Positions 33,546-43,299 of a DNA stretch of 64,000 nucleotides are shown here, piece by piece. Both the position numbers and the translations under genes were made by a program. Source of the DNA: Pisolithus tinctorius (Eukaryota; Basidiomycota; Agaricomycetes; Boletales; Pisolithaceae); NCBI GenBank assembly GCA_024663395.1, contig JANFAH010000021.1, forward strand, positions 186,001-250,000. The letters are read 5' to 3'. The stretch's first letter is position 1. Each line of letters begins with the position of its first letter. Under the pieces are notes generated by a model. That model was not told the DNA's origin, ran no database searches, and saw only the letters and a program-made list of their open reading frames with translations.

Positions 33546-36500
33546 CTATACAATCTCCAGGATCGACACTTCACTGTCTAAGATAATGCCCAGATCCTGA
33601 ACACAAGCGGTAATCATACTGTTGCTCGCGATTCTCCTGTACTCGTTCTGAGGCAGCTTCTGGAGTAGAACTGCGTTGAATGGCCGCTTCAGCTGCTCCA
33701 GCAACTCCCACACGGCATTGTCATCGCTATCAGACAGCGTTGGGAGTGTTTTTAGATGCCAAGGTCGAGCAAGAGTATATCTACCGACACCCTCCTCAAG
33801 TTTGACGGACAGTATGGCCTTGACGGGCGTCAGGCGCGATGCATGAATCTCGTATTTGTAGCGTGACGGTTTGGTTGAGGAACCTTGCAGTTTGACCGCC
33901 GTGACCAGGTGAATGGTGGAGGGCAACACAAGCTTGCTGTTGACAAATCCGGCCCGCTGTAAGCTTGCAAGCTTATTGTACAATAATTTTGCCTTTTCGA
34001 GATCTAAGTCGTTGCGTCTGGCAGAGCGTCTCGGAGTCGGCTGGACGTCGGGTACCAACTGGTATGACGCGAGGCTGGCAGGGAAACAACTATTGAATGA
34101 TGATGGCTCGCCAACCCAATCCAGAACCGAAACGTCTCCAGAACGTGAAATGATTTCTGCCAGAAGACGTCCGAGCGCATTCTCCCCATATTCGCCATAG
34201 AGTACTGGCAAGTGAACCTGAAAGATTCCAAAGAGCGAGTAGGCGACATCTTCTGGCCGTGTAGTACGACGACCTGATGCCCAGTGCAGTCTAGATCGCG
34301 CGTCCTCCATGCCTGGATAGAAATCCTCGAGGTACCGCTCTGCTACTCCTGTTGCCTTCTGGAGCTCTATGAGCAAGGCAGGATCTGTTTTGTGATTCGC
34401 GGCGTTACAGTTTCTGTAGGGTGACCAGTCGTGCGTGTAGAACAAGACAGTGCGTGAAGCCAACAATTCTTGGAGTGTCCAGCCTCGTTTAAACCAGACA
34501 CTGTCGGCAAGCGAACCACCGTCGAAGACATCGGAGAGGTACACGATTGTCAGGGACGACTGGTGGTACCAAGAAAACATAGATCCAATCGCCTCTTGCA
34601 ATTCGGCACTGCTATCTTTGTCAATGCAGCACGTATCGCTCCATGCCCACTGAAAATTATGCTCGAAAGCGAGAATGCAAAAGCGTTGGAGCTTCGCCCC
34701 ACCGTCCGTCCCGCGCAAGTTATAAATAGTTTTGCCTTCAATGTCGCGTAGTAATGGCTCACCACTCCCCCACCTGTGAGAGAGCATGGCAAATCTAAAG
34801 CACTTGGAGACCGTATCCCTGATTTCCCTTTCGAGTTGCTGGCTACCAGGGGGAGACGTTGACGACAGCAACTGCTTGTATTGAGGACTACGCTCGAAAT
34901 GGGATAGCTGTGCATCTCGGTTACACAGCATGCCAGTCTGTGTATGTAACAGACGGAGTGGGAATTTCTCAACTGTGTCGAAAAAGCCCTTCCTGATCAA
35001 TTGCCTCATATCAATGGAAACGGAACTTGAAGGATCGCGTCCGCGAGCCTGGGCGCCCGATATTCCAACTTTTGCTTTGAGGTAACTCGTAAGACGATTT
35101 CGAGACAATGAATGATCCGGGTGATCTGGAAGGCTGAGCTCCAATGCAGCACCCACGAGGCTAAGTGCCTCATTTATGTCGTTGTCCAAGCCCTGTTTTT
35201 GGAATATTTCGTGAAGGGAGTCGGCAAGATCAAGAAGAGGTCTGCATCGGTTCGGCGGAGGAGTGCGTTCCAACGTATCACGGCGAAGAGATATAACCTC
35301 CTCCAGATCCACCACGGAATCCTCCCGCCGGAAGCGTTCATAAAGCATATCGTCAAGTTCAAGAAGAATTTTTTGTCTCCGCCGGTCGTTTGGGGACATT
35401 TGTTTCAACGCAGCTCGTTTCAACGTGATTAATTCGTCCAAGTCCTCTCTCCTCCCTTCTTTCTTGAACCGTTCAGAAAGCATATCCTCAAGGTCACGAA
35501 GAATCGCTTGTCTCTGCGGGTCGTTTGGGGGCATATGTTCCGACGCAGCTCGTTTCAACATGATTAATTCGTCCAAGTCCTCTCTCCTCCCTTCTTTCTT
35601 GAACCGTTCAGAAAGCATATCCTCAAGGTTACGAAGAATCGCTTGTCTCTGCAGGTCGTTTGGGGGCATATGTTCCGACGCAACTCGTTTCAACGTGATT
35701 AATTCGTCCAAGTCCTCTCTCCTCCCTTCGTTCTTGAACCGTTCATAAAGCACATCCTCAAGGTCACGAAGAATCGCTTGTCTCTGCGGGTCGCTTGGGG
35801 GTATTTGTTCCGACGCAGCTCGTTTCAACGTGATTAATTCGTCCAAGTCCTCTCTCCTCCCTTCTTTCTTGAACCGTTCAGAAAGCATATCCCAAAGGTC
35901 ACGAAGAATCACTTGTCTCTGCGGGTCGTTTGGGGGCATATGTTCCGACGCAGCCCGTTTCAACGTGATTAATTCGTCCAAGTCCTCTTTCCTCGTTTCC
36001 ATCTTGAACCGTTCAGATAGGAGATCGGCGAGGTCGATGAGAGTTGAATGGCGCTGTGGCTGTTCCGGCGGAGTGCATTCCATCGAGATTCGTCCCAGTG
36101 TGATTTTCGCGTCAAGATCGTCATTCCTTCTTTTCTTCTTGAACTCGTTGAAGAGGAGATCGGCAAGATCTTTCAGAACTAAGCCAGCATCTGAGGATAC
36201 CAAGGTCGTGCGCCTTAAAGCAGGTGAGGGGGAAGCGAAAGACTTTTTTGCCTAGATAGAAATGAAGATCCAGTTATTTACCAGAAGGGTTGTGTGCGAT
36301 TAAGAGCGACGTACCTGAGCCTCGTTGATACTCTTGAGGAGCAGCAGTGCAGCACTCCAAGCTGTTTCTGGTTGACCTTTGAAAACTCCAGGAAACATCG
36401 ATGCGTGCCATTCATGGCTTCCGTAGCCGTTTAACTTCCCTATGGTAGTTTCTAGCTGCAACAACCGTTGACTCAGCGTTTCGCTGGGAAGAGTAGAGGC

Positions 36501-38162
36501 CCGCTCGCTAGTCGGCACTACATAAGCGCAAGACAGAACCGTGAACTTCCTGAGAAATGCCTCCGCCATCGTTTCGAGGTGCCACAACATCGGCATATTA
36601 TCATGCGGCAGATCGGAGTCGAGTGGGTGGAGAAAGATAATGCCAGGGCGACATTTTTTGATGAACCTGCAACAATACTTGGACATTGTCATGAAGAGGC
36701 ATTGATCACACTCACGTTGACCTTAACCACTTAGTCACGATACGCTCCGGATCGAAATCACTGCGGTTGGTATAAAACGATGGCATTTCCACAACTACGA
36801 TGTTGTCCAAGTCGGCACTGAGTTTGCACCTCACGACTTTGACTTTCTCTTTTGTACCAAGACGTCCGAGACTCGTGCTTGCAACTTGGGTGCCATGATT
36901 CTTGAACAGTTTCCCGGTAAACTGGAAATTGATTAACAAACTTTCCTTGTAAAAAAGGAAAATATCATTACCCAGCTCTTGCCAGGGCCGACCACACTGG
37001 CCAGTCAGTCAGCTCAACCCAATGTTAGAAGGAAGTAGTATTGGCCATTTACAAAATTACATAATCGTTTTCGGCAACTTTTGGCTTTCCGACAAGCTGG
37101 AAGTGACTTTGTGTGAGCACGGAAGGGCTGGATGTGTCAATCACTCACAGATAGGGTCTGATTTTTTATAGTAAATAAGAGCGCCGCACGCCTCGTGAAC
37201 GAGGTCTTCAGTTTGTCCACGTCATCCCACGTCTTCTGCAGTTCAGCTTCCAAGCGCCGTTGCCCCGCCTCGTGCTGCTTCACCAACTCTGGATCATTCT
37301 GCGCCTTGGCTTCTTCCTGCAGCTGTTTGATTGTTTCCTTTTGATCATGTAGGAGCCTCTGGAATTGCGAGTAGAGGGCTTTCCCGGCAGCCGTCTCGTT
37401 TAGCTTCCTTTCCATATCCACCAACTCTTCCTGAAGCAAAAAAACGGCCTGCCCTTCCGCCGTCAAACCTCGAACAATTTCCCACGCAGAACCTGAAGAG
37501 TTGTTGAATCGTTCATGGCGAGCCCCTACGAGAAGTAGTGGCTCCCAGAACTGGGTCTCTAGTTCCGATACTCTGCTCTCTGCGAGATTCTTGTCCTTGA
37601 CCTTGTCCCACATAGTGGTCACCAATCGCACATGCTCAGCAGCCTTGTATCCACACAACCGGCTGAACATGTCAAGGTTCTTGCATACTGATCCTGGCAT
37701 CCGATTATCTGTTATGCGATGGGTGTAGATAATGCCGGTCAGTTTGACGTCATTGCGGTATCTGTTTGCGTGTTGGTGAGTGGTAAATCCGACAAACTCG
37801 GTCGCTCACTTCATCTCTAGCCACTCTGCAATCGTACGGAGTATATCTCGCTCTGATCGATAAGTGTTGTCGAACCCCGGGGTGTCCACGAACACGTATA
37901 GTCGGTTGTTGGAAAGATTGACTGTAAACTCCCTAATGCCTTGCGTATCTGATTTGAGCCTACGTGCTGATTTGGCCTCTTTTCTTCCTGTGAGTTGGTT
38001 GATGAACTACGTGTCCCTTAGCTAACGAATCAGAAGAGACCATTCCTTCACTTACGTTGGATTTCCCTGATCCCGTAGGACCCATCAATCTGGGACAGTG
38101 TAGTTACAACGAACAGGATCCGCAGGGAGGACATACGCGATGATAACGGGCTCGGAGGACAT
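33546..38162 (-). CDS. Tandem G-domain/TPR/HET protein (FE2), probably one fused gene
   Basis: Start MSSEPVIIALMGPTGSGKSN from 38,162 (intron 3 bases after GKS), then VFVDTPGF, GIIYTHRITDNRMPGS, LVTTMWDKVKDKNLAES and a coiled-coil with EELVDMERKLNETAAGKALY. This is a canonical AIG1-like G-domain protein of Agaricomycetes. Reading on gives a stop at 37,137, but a perfect GTGAGT donor precedes it (exon end 37,149). A 52-nt intron leads in phase to LVGKPKVAENDYVIF (37,096-37,053); no ATG exists there. Next is a second G domain with VVGPGKSW, VVVEMPSF, GIIFLHPLDSDLP. About eight 45-residue TPR-like repeats follow, several nearly identical, then a HET domain (LSHRWGSGEPLL, AWSDTCCIDKDSSAELQEAI, VWFKRGWTLQELLA) ending at 33,546. 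Total roughly 1,350-1,400 residues. If the 37 kb junction is not spliced, these are two adjacent genes. Confidence 0.75.
35427..36101 (-). repeat. Near-identical 135-bp tandem repeats encoding TPR-like units
   Basis: The anchor GATTAATTCGTCCAAGTCCT recurs at 35,427, 35,562, 35,697, 35,832 and 35,967, exactly 135 bp apart. Each unit encodes 45 residues of the form RREDLDELITLKRAASEHMP. The middle units differ at only a few bases, mostly at positions such as Ser/Tyr in LSERF/LYERF and Glu/Trp in DLEDML/DLWDML. Outer repeats diverge. Confidence 0.92.
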
Positions 38163-40128
38163 TCTATGCGTTAGAAGATTTGGGGTAGAGCTCGCAGGGT
38201 TCAACGTTCAGGTATGTATAATACTGTCCGGGCACGTGTCAATGCACCTGCATCAAGCTGTCCGCATGTTTTGCCTCACCGTCATTTACAGCATAAGGAC
38301 TCCCAAATCTACCCCTTCTAATTGCGGCTTATTTCGATCGATCTCTTGAAGCGCCTTTTATTTGTAGAGCTATTACTATTCCTCACTGAAGATTAGCGCT
38401 TTGGCGCTCGATCTCGGGAATTTGAATGTCCGAAGAGAACGTTGTACGTCCTCGTGTTTCGGAGCGATGGTGGTATTTGCCCTCCACTGCAGGTTATACC
38501 GCGTTGACGTGCCTCCCAAATGCAACGTCATATACCGTGGGCGATTCCACTGTGAGCAGGGTAGAATTCGCAGGATTCAAGCATATATGGTGTCCTCCAC
38601 CAGGGCACGTGTAGTACACCTGCATCGTGCCGTCCTCACGTTCTACCTCACCACCATCTATATTACAGAGATTTTTGATTAGCGCCAGCCGTCCACATCT
38701 CCCTTACTGATAGTTCGATCGATACTGCGTTGTGATTGGTCCTGGGAAATTCGGATATTCGCATTCATCCATCCCCGTGTCTGTGGAGTGAATGGGGTGG
38801 CTGCCGTCATTCTCCGTTGTCCTGCAATGACCCTGTTGTCCTGCCTCTTGTATGCGACGAGCGCATGCTGTCACCTTATCTTGTCGTAACTTACCCTGAT
38901 TTCCTGCATGCCCTCATGTCGCCATCGAGGGCAGATCTATTTGTCTTACATTTCCTCTCCGTTAATGCTAAAGACAGCTTGTCTTCTCAGGCCTTCCTTC
39001 TAGTGAGGTTTGGTGGCGAGCAATACCCCCTCTTGATTGGTCCTTTTCGAAGCTTCTGGGAACATCGAGGTCATCGGACGACCTTTGAGCGATAATTGGG
39101 TAAAGGTTATGGTTTTCCTCTGCAAGTAGCCTGTCCACCCGTGGGCAAGCAGGTTGAATACGTGCTCTCTCATACGTGCTGGGGTGACACAATAGGGGAC
39201 ACCACTATTGTGAGAAATATGACTTCGGAGTGCTGGATAACCTCGATGGGGATACATCTCCATCGTTGTCTTTTAGTGCCCCCGCAGTTTATCGCGCTCC
39301 CCACAAAAACCATCATGTCTTGTCATATCTCATCATGCCCGGTGCTGATTTTGCGGAGGTCACTTAACCCTCTCAGTCCCGATCGAATAGTACAAGATGC
39401 TCGCCCCAAAGTCCACTGCATCCGCTGTACTACGATGGGCCTCTAAAAACGCTGCGGCACACGGGTTTGCACCACCGCCGAGGGGGACGTGGCAATGCGG
39501 TGGGGGAGAGGGATCTGAGCTAGCTTCGGCACAAGGCTTCACTGATTGATGTATGGCCAACGAGGGTCATCTGCTACCATGCCCACATACTAGAATGTGG
39601 GACACTCGCAACCATACGTGTCTAGTCTGTCGTGAATTACTCGTGTCCAGTTAAATGTATGCCTAGTGCCTACGTTTCCCTTCTGCACTCACTCATGAAT
39701 GTAGCAAGGCCATCCCCACTTCACGGAGTCCAACGGACATTTACCACAAGGTCGGTGCCTGTGGTGTATCGTGAGGAACATGCAACCATTCATCGAATCC
39801 TCCGCGTTGAGTATGCACACGCGAGACAGGTATTGGTCCCAATGGGAACTGTCTCCTTTATGGGTAGATCTCAGCACACCCCCGAGCCAGCTCGGACGGC
39901 GGTTGACTGGGTCTGGGAGTAGCTTGTAGGCGCTTACATCAGGAGTTAATCGGCAGTTAACCTCGCCGAAACTGTTAGTGTCAGTGGAACCCAAACATGG
40001 AGCGAATGGCTCAGTTTCATGTTCAATGGATTATTTGGTGCCTCTCAAACGACTACAACTACGGCAGTGCTAGCTGCGCCTGTAGCCAGCATGTGGCAGA
40101 AGTTCCCCTCCATCCGCAGCACTCGTAC
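38163..40128. other. 2-kb gene-poor region upstream of FE2
   Basis: No convincing gene. It contains a diverged direct repeat (separate entry). The right border at about 40,129 is the sharp edge where similarity to E1 begins. Open frames of 70-120 codons lack recognisable motifs. Confidence 0.35.
38190..38730. repeat. Diverged direct repeat, two copies about 375 bp apart
   Basis: GGTAGAGCTCGCAGGGTTCA near 38,184 and GGTAGAATTCGCAGGATTCA near 38,560 begin two related stretches. Both continue through GGGCACGTGT, a CACCTGCATC word, CTCACC-CATC and AT-rich DNA to CGATCGAT. Each copy holds a CACGTG E-box. They lie upstream of FE2 and could be a duplicated promoter or an old element. Confidence 0.5.
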
Positions 40129-40918
40129 TTGAGAACTTCAAACCGGGGATGCACTATGCACGATCAAGGCTCCAATGGGATCGGCGCGACGCATAACCAG
40201 ACCGGAAGATGTTGTCTACTCACTTTGCGGAGTTTTCGATCTCCACTTACCAATCCTGTATGGTGAGTCCGCAGACAAAGCCCTAGAACGTCCCTCGGCA
40301 GAGATTACCTCACAGTCAGGAGACGTCTCGGTTTTGGGTTGGGTCGGAGAGGTATCGTCGTTCCACAGCTGTTTCCCTACCAACCTCATGTCGTACCAAA
40401 CAACACCCTGTGTACAGTCAACTTCGAGAGACCTTTCCAGGCGAAGCCGCGAAGCGATGGATCTCAAACGCGCAGGGAAATTATGGAGTGACCTCGCCGA
40501 GCTACCCTTCCCTCAATTCATTAATCACACGCTCAAGTTACCTTCCATCGTCCATCAGGTAACTGTAATGAAACCAGGAGCAACGCCGACCCCTCAGACT
40601 CACGCGTATGAGATCCAGGCATCGGCGCCTGGTGCCAATCCGGCTCACGTCAGTCAGACTTGGAGGTTCGGGCACCAAGTTGCCATACATTCTTGTCCAC
40701 CCATGGCATCCCAAGTCGCTTGATAAGCTAGCGAGCGGCAAGCATGTGCCATTGAACTTAATAGATCAGCTCGTGCAACCACTTCAATGCACTCCCGCTG
40801 AAAAAATTCCATGGTAGACAGTACAAGAGAACCGTAGCTGATTGTATGATCTACTGTTGTACCCAGGATTTGCCAAGTATCACTAACTGTGAAATTCTGA
40901 CGCTCGATATCGTATAGG
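40129..40918 (+). pseudogene. Truncated HET-domain remnant (E3)
   Basis: Similar to the last quarter of E1, beginning at the E1 position LENFKPGMDDAR (E1 about 14,869). It retains RPEDVVYSLCGVFDLHLPIL, YGESADKALE, SQSGDVSVLGWVGEVSSFHS and FINHTLKLPSIVHQVTVMK. Relative to E1 it has frameshifts and stops in the last 100 codons (a stop at 40,723, then pieces LPYILVHPWHPKSLDKLAS in another frame). It lacks the P-loop, the TPR repeats and most of the HET domain. It lies convergent to D3, as E1 does to D2, confirming that the whole segment was copied. Confidence 0.85.
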
Positions 40919-41314
40919 TTATGTAGGCCGTTCTCCTGTTTCTCCCAGGACCGGATCCCACTGTATCGAACGCCAACGAGGGCCATGCCTTGTAGCCAGG
41001 CGTGTACGAATGATAGATGCTTTTGCTTCTATGCTCCGTGCCCTGGGGGACGAAAGTCGGCGTAGTCGTGATCAAAGTGGTGCCAAGTACGCTGCACGAG
41101 TGGGAGCATGAGACACTTGGCGCGAGAGAGACGGAGTGCAGGTAAGGCGACGTAGCACACCGAAGCGTCACTTGACACAGGAAGTGGCGGAGGGAGCATT
41201 ACGACCGAACAAGGTCGATCCGTTCAGATGACTCGTTCCACGCCACGTACAGAGGCGGGCGGGCCGGAAATATAGGCCGAGGAAGGCTCAAGTCCTCCCC
41301 CCTCAAGCACCCTC

Positions 41315-42027
41315 TCACGGACTCTTCACAACTGCAACGACAGCCCCTGCCATTATGCCGAGCGCCAGCACAAGAATGAGCAGCGCCCAAGCACACCATT
41401 TCGCCCACCTAATCTCTGCCTCCCTGATCATACGTATCAATTGCTGGCGATCAGCCTCTGGTTTTGTGGGCTCGAATTCGGCAGGAGCGTGGAGTGGAGA
41501 GAGGAGGATCATAGCACCAAGGATCCAGAATGGAGGGAACACTGGTGTGGGAAGTGAGTGATGTGGAACCTAGGAAGCAATGCAGGTGTACACTTACAAA
41601 ATCCGAATTTGAACAGGTACATTGCAAGTGTGGCAGGTTCACTGGGTGCCCCGGTGTATGCAGGCAACTCAGCACCATCCACGTAGGGAGGGGGAGCTTC
41701 CCCATCCACAGCAATCACACCCGACACGCGAGAAGATACAGACGGGTAGGAATCATGTCTGCTCTCTCTTGTAGCACGTGGACGCGTGATACCGAAGAAG
41801 TCATCGATGGGGTCTGAGGTGGGGGCCGTTTCGTCTGCAGGAGCAGGTGTGCGTGTCGGTGCAGCAGCTGAACGAGCTTGTTCGGGAACAGCTGGTAACA
41901 GTAAAGGTGCGTGGTATCCAGTGATCGCCTGCGCTTCAAGGTCGATATCCAGCGAGGTCTGTGAGACACCCCGCCAGTGGCCAATGACGGTAGAAACACG
42001 AGAGACTGCGTTGATGTTGGCGTTCAT
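41315..42027 (-). CDS. Two-helix PY-motif membrane protein, copy D3
   Basis: Third copy of the D family. It starts MNANINAVSRVSTVIGHWRG, with DPIDDFFGITRPRATRES, PY motif PPPYVDGAELPAY and ATLAMYLFKFGF. The intron (near 41,541-41,598) has a GTAAGT donor and CCACACCAG acceptor, then comes the second exon with FPPFWILGAMILLSPL and WALLILVLALGIMAGAVVAV. No stop or frameshift breaks it, in contrast to the neighbouring E3 HET remnant. That suggests the membrane gene may still be under selection or was copied recently. Compared with D2 it differs by scattered substitutions. Confidence 0.77.
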
Positions 42028-42126
42028 GTTGGTGGATAACTAGTGGTATCGAAGTAGATGTTGTGGATGGATTGCGGGTTGAATTCGAGACTGGTGGGGA
42101 TCGAGGAGGGCATCGTTGGCCCTTAA

Positions 42127-42132
42127 TATATA
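42127..42132 (-). promoter_or_regulatory. TATA box and GC box of D3
   Basis: GGGCGGGTATATATTAAGGG on the minus strand, about 100 bp upstream of the D3 start; one base in the word differs from D1 and D2. Confidence 0.5.
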
Positions 42133-42605
42133 CCCGCCCATGGCTTCCCCCTCCGTAACGCAATCACCGCAGAAAAAATGACAGGATTGGCAATCCAAGC
42201 TCGAAATTACCCTTTATGGCAAGGAGACCAGCAACCCAAAAAAGGCGAAAACATCGCTTCAGTCACTCTTTCCGTCGCTCCTCGTCGTACCTTCCAAGCT
42301 GCGAGACATGTGTACAAACGAAAGCCTATGTGTGCGAAGAATTCCGCATGATTTGTGGACGGACGCGGTATATCGAGGGAGAGGGATTGCAATCGGTTCT
42401 AAAGCAATCATATACCTGCCAACTCCAAAATACCAAATATGGTATATCTTGTACTTCGCGACTGCCGCCATCAAGCCCGTCAGATCCTGGGACCAACAAC
42501 AATCCATCCCTTGATTGTTGCTTGATTGCGCTCACGTCGATTGCCACTACGTATGGTGGGTTCTGAATATGTATGCAAGTCACTCGAAAGTATCGAACAC
42601 TTTAG

Positions 42606-43299
42606 CTGGAGGAGCAAGCAGCTCAGATCGATACTGTTTCCTGGCGTTGACTACTTTAATTAGTACTAGCTATCTAACTCTCCAGTTTGCCAAGGGAAGG
42701 TTCTCGATAAGGGTGTCTGCTGCCCTGCCTTATGACTAGCTCGCGCTGCGTCCAGTAGCTGAACGCAGCGCGAGCCAGCTGTAACTGATCATCCAACAGA
42801 TCGTATATGTCAGGCTCTGCGAGCAGGAGGTGGCTTCACTTTATATACCCCAAGAATGCCTCGTAGGTCATGCTGACGAATTGAACCGAAACATCACTTA
42901 CTTGATGACCGCTAACGATTAGCCCCTGAATTTATATTGACCAAGTCATGGCACGGTATGTTCGGCTTTGTTCGATTGAACTCTACACTCCCTGAACTTG
43001 CGGATCGATCTTGGGACCAGCCAGAGATACCACATTTACCGGTTTCCATTTAGTAAGAACGAAAACTCGACATCGCATCAGAAAAAAAAGGTAGGAAGTA
43101 GTCCTTTGACTGCTAATTTACCGATGTAAATCTCGTCAAGGGTCAGTCTACAGTGAGTACAGCAGTTTGTACATGGATTACTTATACAGTTGAACGGGTG
43201 ATAACCAAGACGCTTTCCGGTCTCATCGAGGACTGACTTAGCCCAGCATGAGAGATGGCTGGTGACTGTACATAATCCCCTTCATCAACGTGTCACGAT
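42606..43299. other. Intergenic, no gene seen
   Basis: No protein-like open frame. It contains one strong GC-rich hairpin (separate entry) and an A-rich tract near 43,080-43,090. Confidence 0.35.
42739..42775. repeat. Perfect 13-bp GC-rich hairpin
   Basis: GCTCGCGCTGCGT (42,739-42,751) and ACGCAGCGCGAGC (42,763-42,775) are perfect reverse complements around an 11-nt loop. It could be an RNA hairpin, a protein-binding palindrome or an element end. No gene is adjacent. Confidence 0.75.

Larger units (their letters stand above)
40129..42605. repeat. Duplicated block, copy 3 (uninterrupted)
   Basis: Corresponds to 14,869-16,985 joined to 32,211-32,605. It carries the E3 remnant, membrane gene D3 and the upstream non-coding region without a transposon: GGATTGGCAATCCAAGCTCG near 42,184-42,203. 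This gives an empty-site reference for the 15.2-kb insertion. Confidence 0.85.

Noticed and set aside
35425..36255. Plus-strand frames across the TPR repeats
   Set aside because: Antisense shadows of the repeats (repeated NSSKSSLLPSFLNRSES); the minus strand carries the real protein.
37137..38162. Treating the first G-domain gene as a stand-alone protein
   Set aside because: Possible, but the donor at the stop, in-phase 52-nt intron and lack of a downstream ATG favour fusion with the TPR/HET part; kept as the stated alternative.
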